Origin: Tethya wilhelma
Taxonomy: Eukaryota > Porifera > Demospongiae > Tethyida > Tethyidae
NCBI GenBank assembly: GCA_964030475.1
Contig: CAXIPT010000008.1
Location: 2,604,141 to 2,668,140, forward strand
DNA length: 64,000 nucleotides
Reading direction: 5' to 3'
Under the pieces are notes generated by a model. The model was given only the letters and a program-made list of their open reading frames with translations, had not been told where the DNA came from and searched no databases. Shown piece after piece: positions 61,819 to 64,000 of the stretch. Both the position numbers and the translations under genes were made by a program. How positions within the stretch are numbered: position 1 is the first letter of the stretch; each line of letters starts with the position of its first letter.

Positions 61819-63884
61819 TTAGTCGGGAACAAGTTGATCAACAGGAGTCAGCTGAAACAGTACAAAATGTTTCTTGAACGATGGACTGTTTTTGAACTGC
61901 CGATTTGAACAGAGTAGCCAGTCCAATAGCCCAATGGCGCCGTAGTTGTCACTCCCCCTACATAAGATGTAACAAGAGCAACTGCATGTATAGATATTAA
62001 TTTGAATTTTTTATGATGAAGTAACTTCAATAAGAGCATAATAATAGTCTAGCGTATCGATCCAGACCCTTTACATGTGTGTTTAATAGCATGACTAGTA
62101 GTGCTGTGTAGAGAGTGTGCATGGATATGCCAGACCAACAAGAGTAACTGTGTGCATACCTGAGGTAGATAATTATTTGGCAATTTGAATTTCCCCTCCC
62201 CCAAATTAATAGTAACCTTCCAGACTAACTGGATACTACACATTAATCCTTCTAGTGGGGTGAAGTTTATCTCATGGATTATGTATGGCACCATAAAAAT
62301 GATCAATATATAGTACTTGCACTGTGAGGTATTCAAACTCAACTGTTAGCATGAACTAAATTAATTTGTGCTATGCGACGCAGCGTATACTTTGGGGGCA
62401 AAGTACTGTCCATTATATTATGTGGAATAAAGAGGTGGTATGTCAGGGAACTCTATAAAGCACTATAAAACGATTTTTATACGTAGCATGTACAGTTGGG
62501 ACCAAGGGAGTTGTGGGAGGGGCGGTCATTACAAGCGGGGTTCACTGTACATAATGTATATGCTCGCCTAATTAAATTTGCTCACTATAATTACTACCTA
62601 TAATACTATAAATTATACAGTGTACTCTTATAATTGTCTCATCCTCAGGCCCTGCTCTGCCGTGTGAGACAATAGAGAGTGGCCTTAGGACAGGGCTAGC
62701 AAATAGCTAGCTACACATACCTGCGGTGATGAAACTCGTGTGATTGAGAAGAAGGGAGAAATGGGAAGTGATAACCAGAATGAGCTAGGGTAGTGGATAC
62801 GATGCCAACTGTCCAAAACAACCAAGCTGTTAAGATGTGGCAGCCCATAAGTGCTGGGCCCAATGTTAACGGACTTGTGTTGACAAAGAAATGCTCTAGT
62901 GGATGGCAGTAGAAAGCAGCCACTGAACAAGGTGCTCTCCATTCGTGGTGGATTCTGTGAATATGTTTGTAGAGGAATGGGCTACAGTGCATGTACCTAT
63001 GGTGTAGGAAATGAAGGGAAAAAATTTCTACATACACACAGCAACTTGCATGGGATTTTAAGAATTGGTGGTTTTTGAGTGTGGAAGAATATAATCACAA
63101 TATGCAATATATTACCTGTGTATGGAGTAAAATCCAATTTCATCAATCAAAATGCAGCCTATTAGCTCCCTTAAGGCAGTGGCCAAAGTTGGTAGATCAT
63201 CAAACGTCATTAATCTCTTTGCAATGTACCACATTAGTGCGAGATTTAGAAACACCACAAAACTCATGTTGAATGCTGCAAGCACAAGAGCCAGCATATA
63301 CTTTCTACAGTCCATCTACAGAAAAATAATTATATGACATTAGAGTCTACTTTACAATCACCTAGCTGAGCCTCAGTAGACTTGATTTGTGCAATACTTT
63401 AGCATATGGGAACAAACACTGAGATTTTGTTTGATACTGAAGGGTAGCTAGCAGAATCTATGTGAAATTTGCCGTTATAGAGTGGTTGAATTGTTTGATA
63501 CAAAAAACAAAGGCTCAAGTGAACATGAACGATTCATCAGAAGCCCAGTTTGAAGAGAACTAGAAGGAACTTGCATGATTGTAGAATATTGTGGGTGTTA
63601 TTGAGACTACAGCACTTTATATGATGTATAAAGTACATGTATACCCGAGGCAGTTAAAGTACTGCCTTTGTATTGCAAAAGAAGCAGGTAATGTGTCTTG
63701 CAAATCTGCAGTTGTTGTTGCCCCTGCACAAATTTGTGCTATTATTGATAAGAGCATTTGAGTGCTCTAGAATTCTTTTGACCATAAAGCAAGGTACCGG
63801 TATAGATATAACTGACCTTACCCAGTCCAAACGCTCACAACTATGACATCCTGAGCAAGCACTGTTTTAAACCAGTTATACCAA
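61819..63884 (-). CDS. FAXDC2: FAXDC2-like fatty acid/sterol hydroxylase, partial
   Basis: Minus-strand exons: probable 63822-63884 (WYNWFKTVLAQDVIVVSVW), 63116-63315, 62721-62996, and last exon 61819-61957 ending in TAA. Histidine boxes for the di-iron site are present: HRYMH across the exon junction, HRIHH in YKHIHRIHHEW, and SHEFHH. Other family words are HPLEHFFVN, GPALMGCHIL, AHSGYHFPFLPS and YGAIGLLDWL in the last exon. Hydrophobic segments (MLALVLAAFNMSFVVFLN) fit an integral ER membrane enzyme of the fatty acid hydroxylase superfamily. The phase between 63822 and 63315 does not match directly, so at least one exon is missed, and the 5' end lies beyond the window. The gene ends 74 bp from the edge of duplication copy 2. 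The substrate cannot be inferred. Confidence 0.75.
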
Positions 63885-64000
63885 CTGTAGTAGTCCTACA
63901 CATGCAGGTACTGCCATAACCGAAGCACAAGCCACTAGTAATGTTTAGATCCATTAGTACTGAGGTAAACATTATCTCTTCTGAACAATTTCATGTTTAT

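Overview
The window looks like animal nuclear DNA, most probably from a sponge or another early-branching marine invertebrate. It has AT-rich intergenic DNA, small GT-AG introns, dense short foldback (MITE-like) elements, satellites and microsatellites. The genes are clearly metazoan: receptor tyrosine kinase, class C GPCR, JADE PHD protein, STXBP4-like protein, MRPL9 and FAXDC2-like hydroxylase. The sponge assignment is an inference from gene style (intronless class C receptor, lineage-specific F-box/LRR-like genes), not a proven identification. Single n characters at 4442, 13091, 25227 and 31055 appear to be contig joins.

Layout. 1-5.3 kb: transposon debris, with nested SINE/MITE, a piggyBac-like MITE and a decayed transposon-type ORF. 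5.35-6.84 kb: 3' exons of a receptor tyrosine kinase (+). 7.57-7.76 kb: decayed iduronate-2-sulfatase-like exon. 8.8-10.0 kb: 81-bp satellite with a four-monomer higher-order repeat, and an inverted arm of the same satellite at 12.4-13.09 kb. 13.09-15.18 kb: a 2,088-bp block that recurs at 28.97-31.05 kb and appears identical. 15.4-22.4 kb: two unrecognised + strand genes with a Penelope-like element remnant in the intron of the second. 22.8-37.8 kb: a JADE-family gene (-), interrupted by a contig (25.2-31.05 kb) that appears misplaced and carries a decayed second copy of the JADE 3' exons. 38.0-38.7 kb: MRPL9 (+), head-to-head with JADE. 39.4-41.7 kb: intronless GABA-B-like class C GPCR (+). 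41.9-49.6 kb and 53.2-61.7 kb: a direct segmental duplication, each copy holding an intronless F-box/LRR-like gene and an STXBP4-like gene. The first STXBP4 copy is complete (20 exons, reaching 51.27 kb); the second lacks its last seven exons. 61.8-63.9 kb: a FAXDC2-like fatty acid/sterol hydroxylase (-).

The main observations are structural. Contig-edge evidence and colinearity of the decayed JADE copy both suggest that the contig at 25228-31054 belongs to the left of the contig beginning at 13092, which would close the JADE gene. The segmental duplication ends exactly at the end of a mobile element and gives natural empty/filled insertion sites. The satellite is organised as a 4 x 81 bp higher-order array with inverted arms. 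I did not find a convincing new multi-gene system; the novelty is in repeat architecture and several unrecognised genes.
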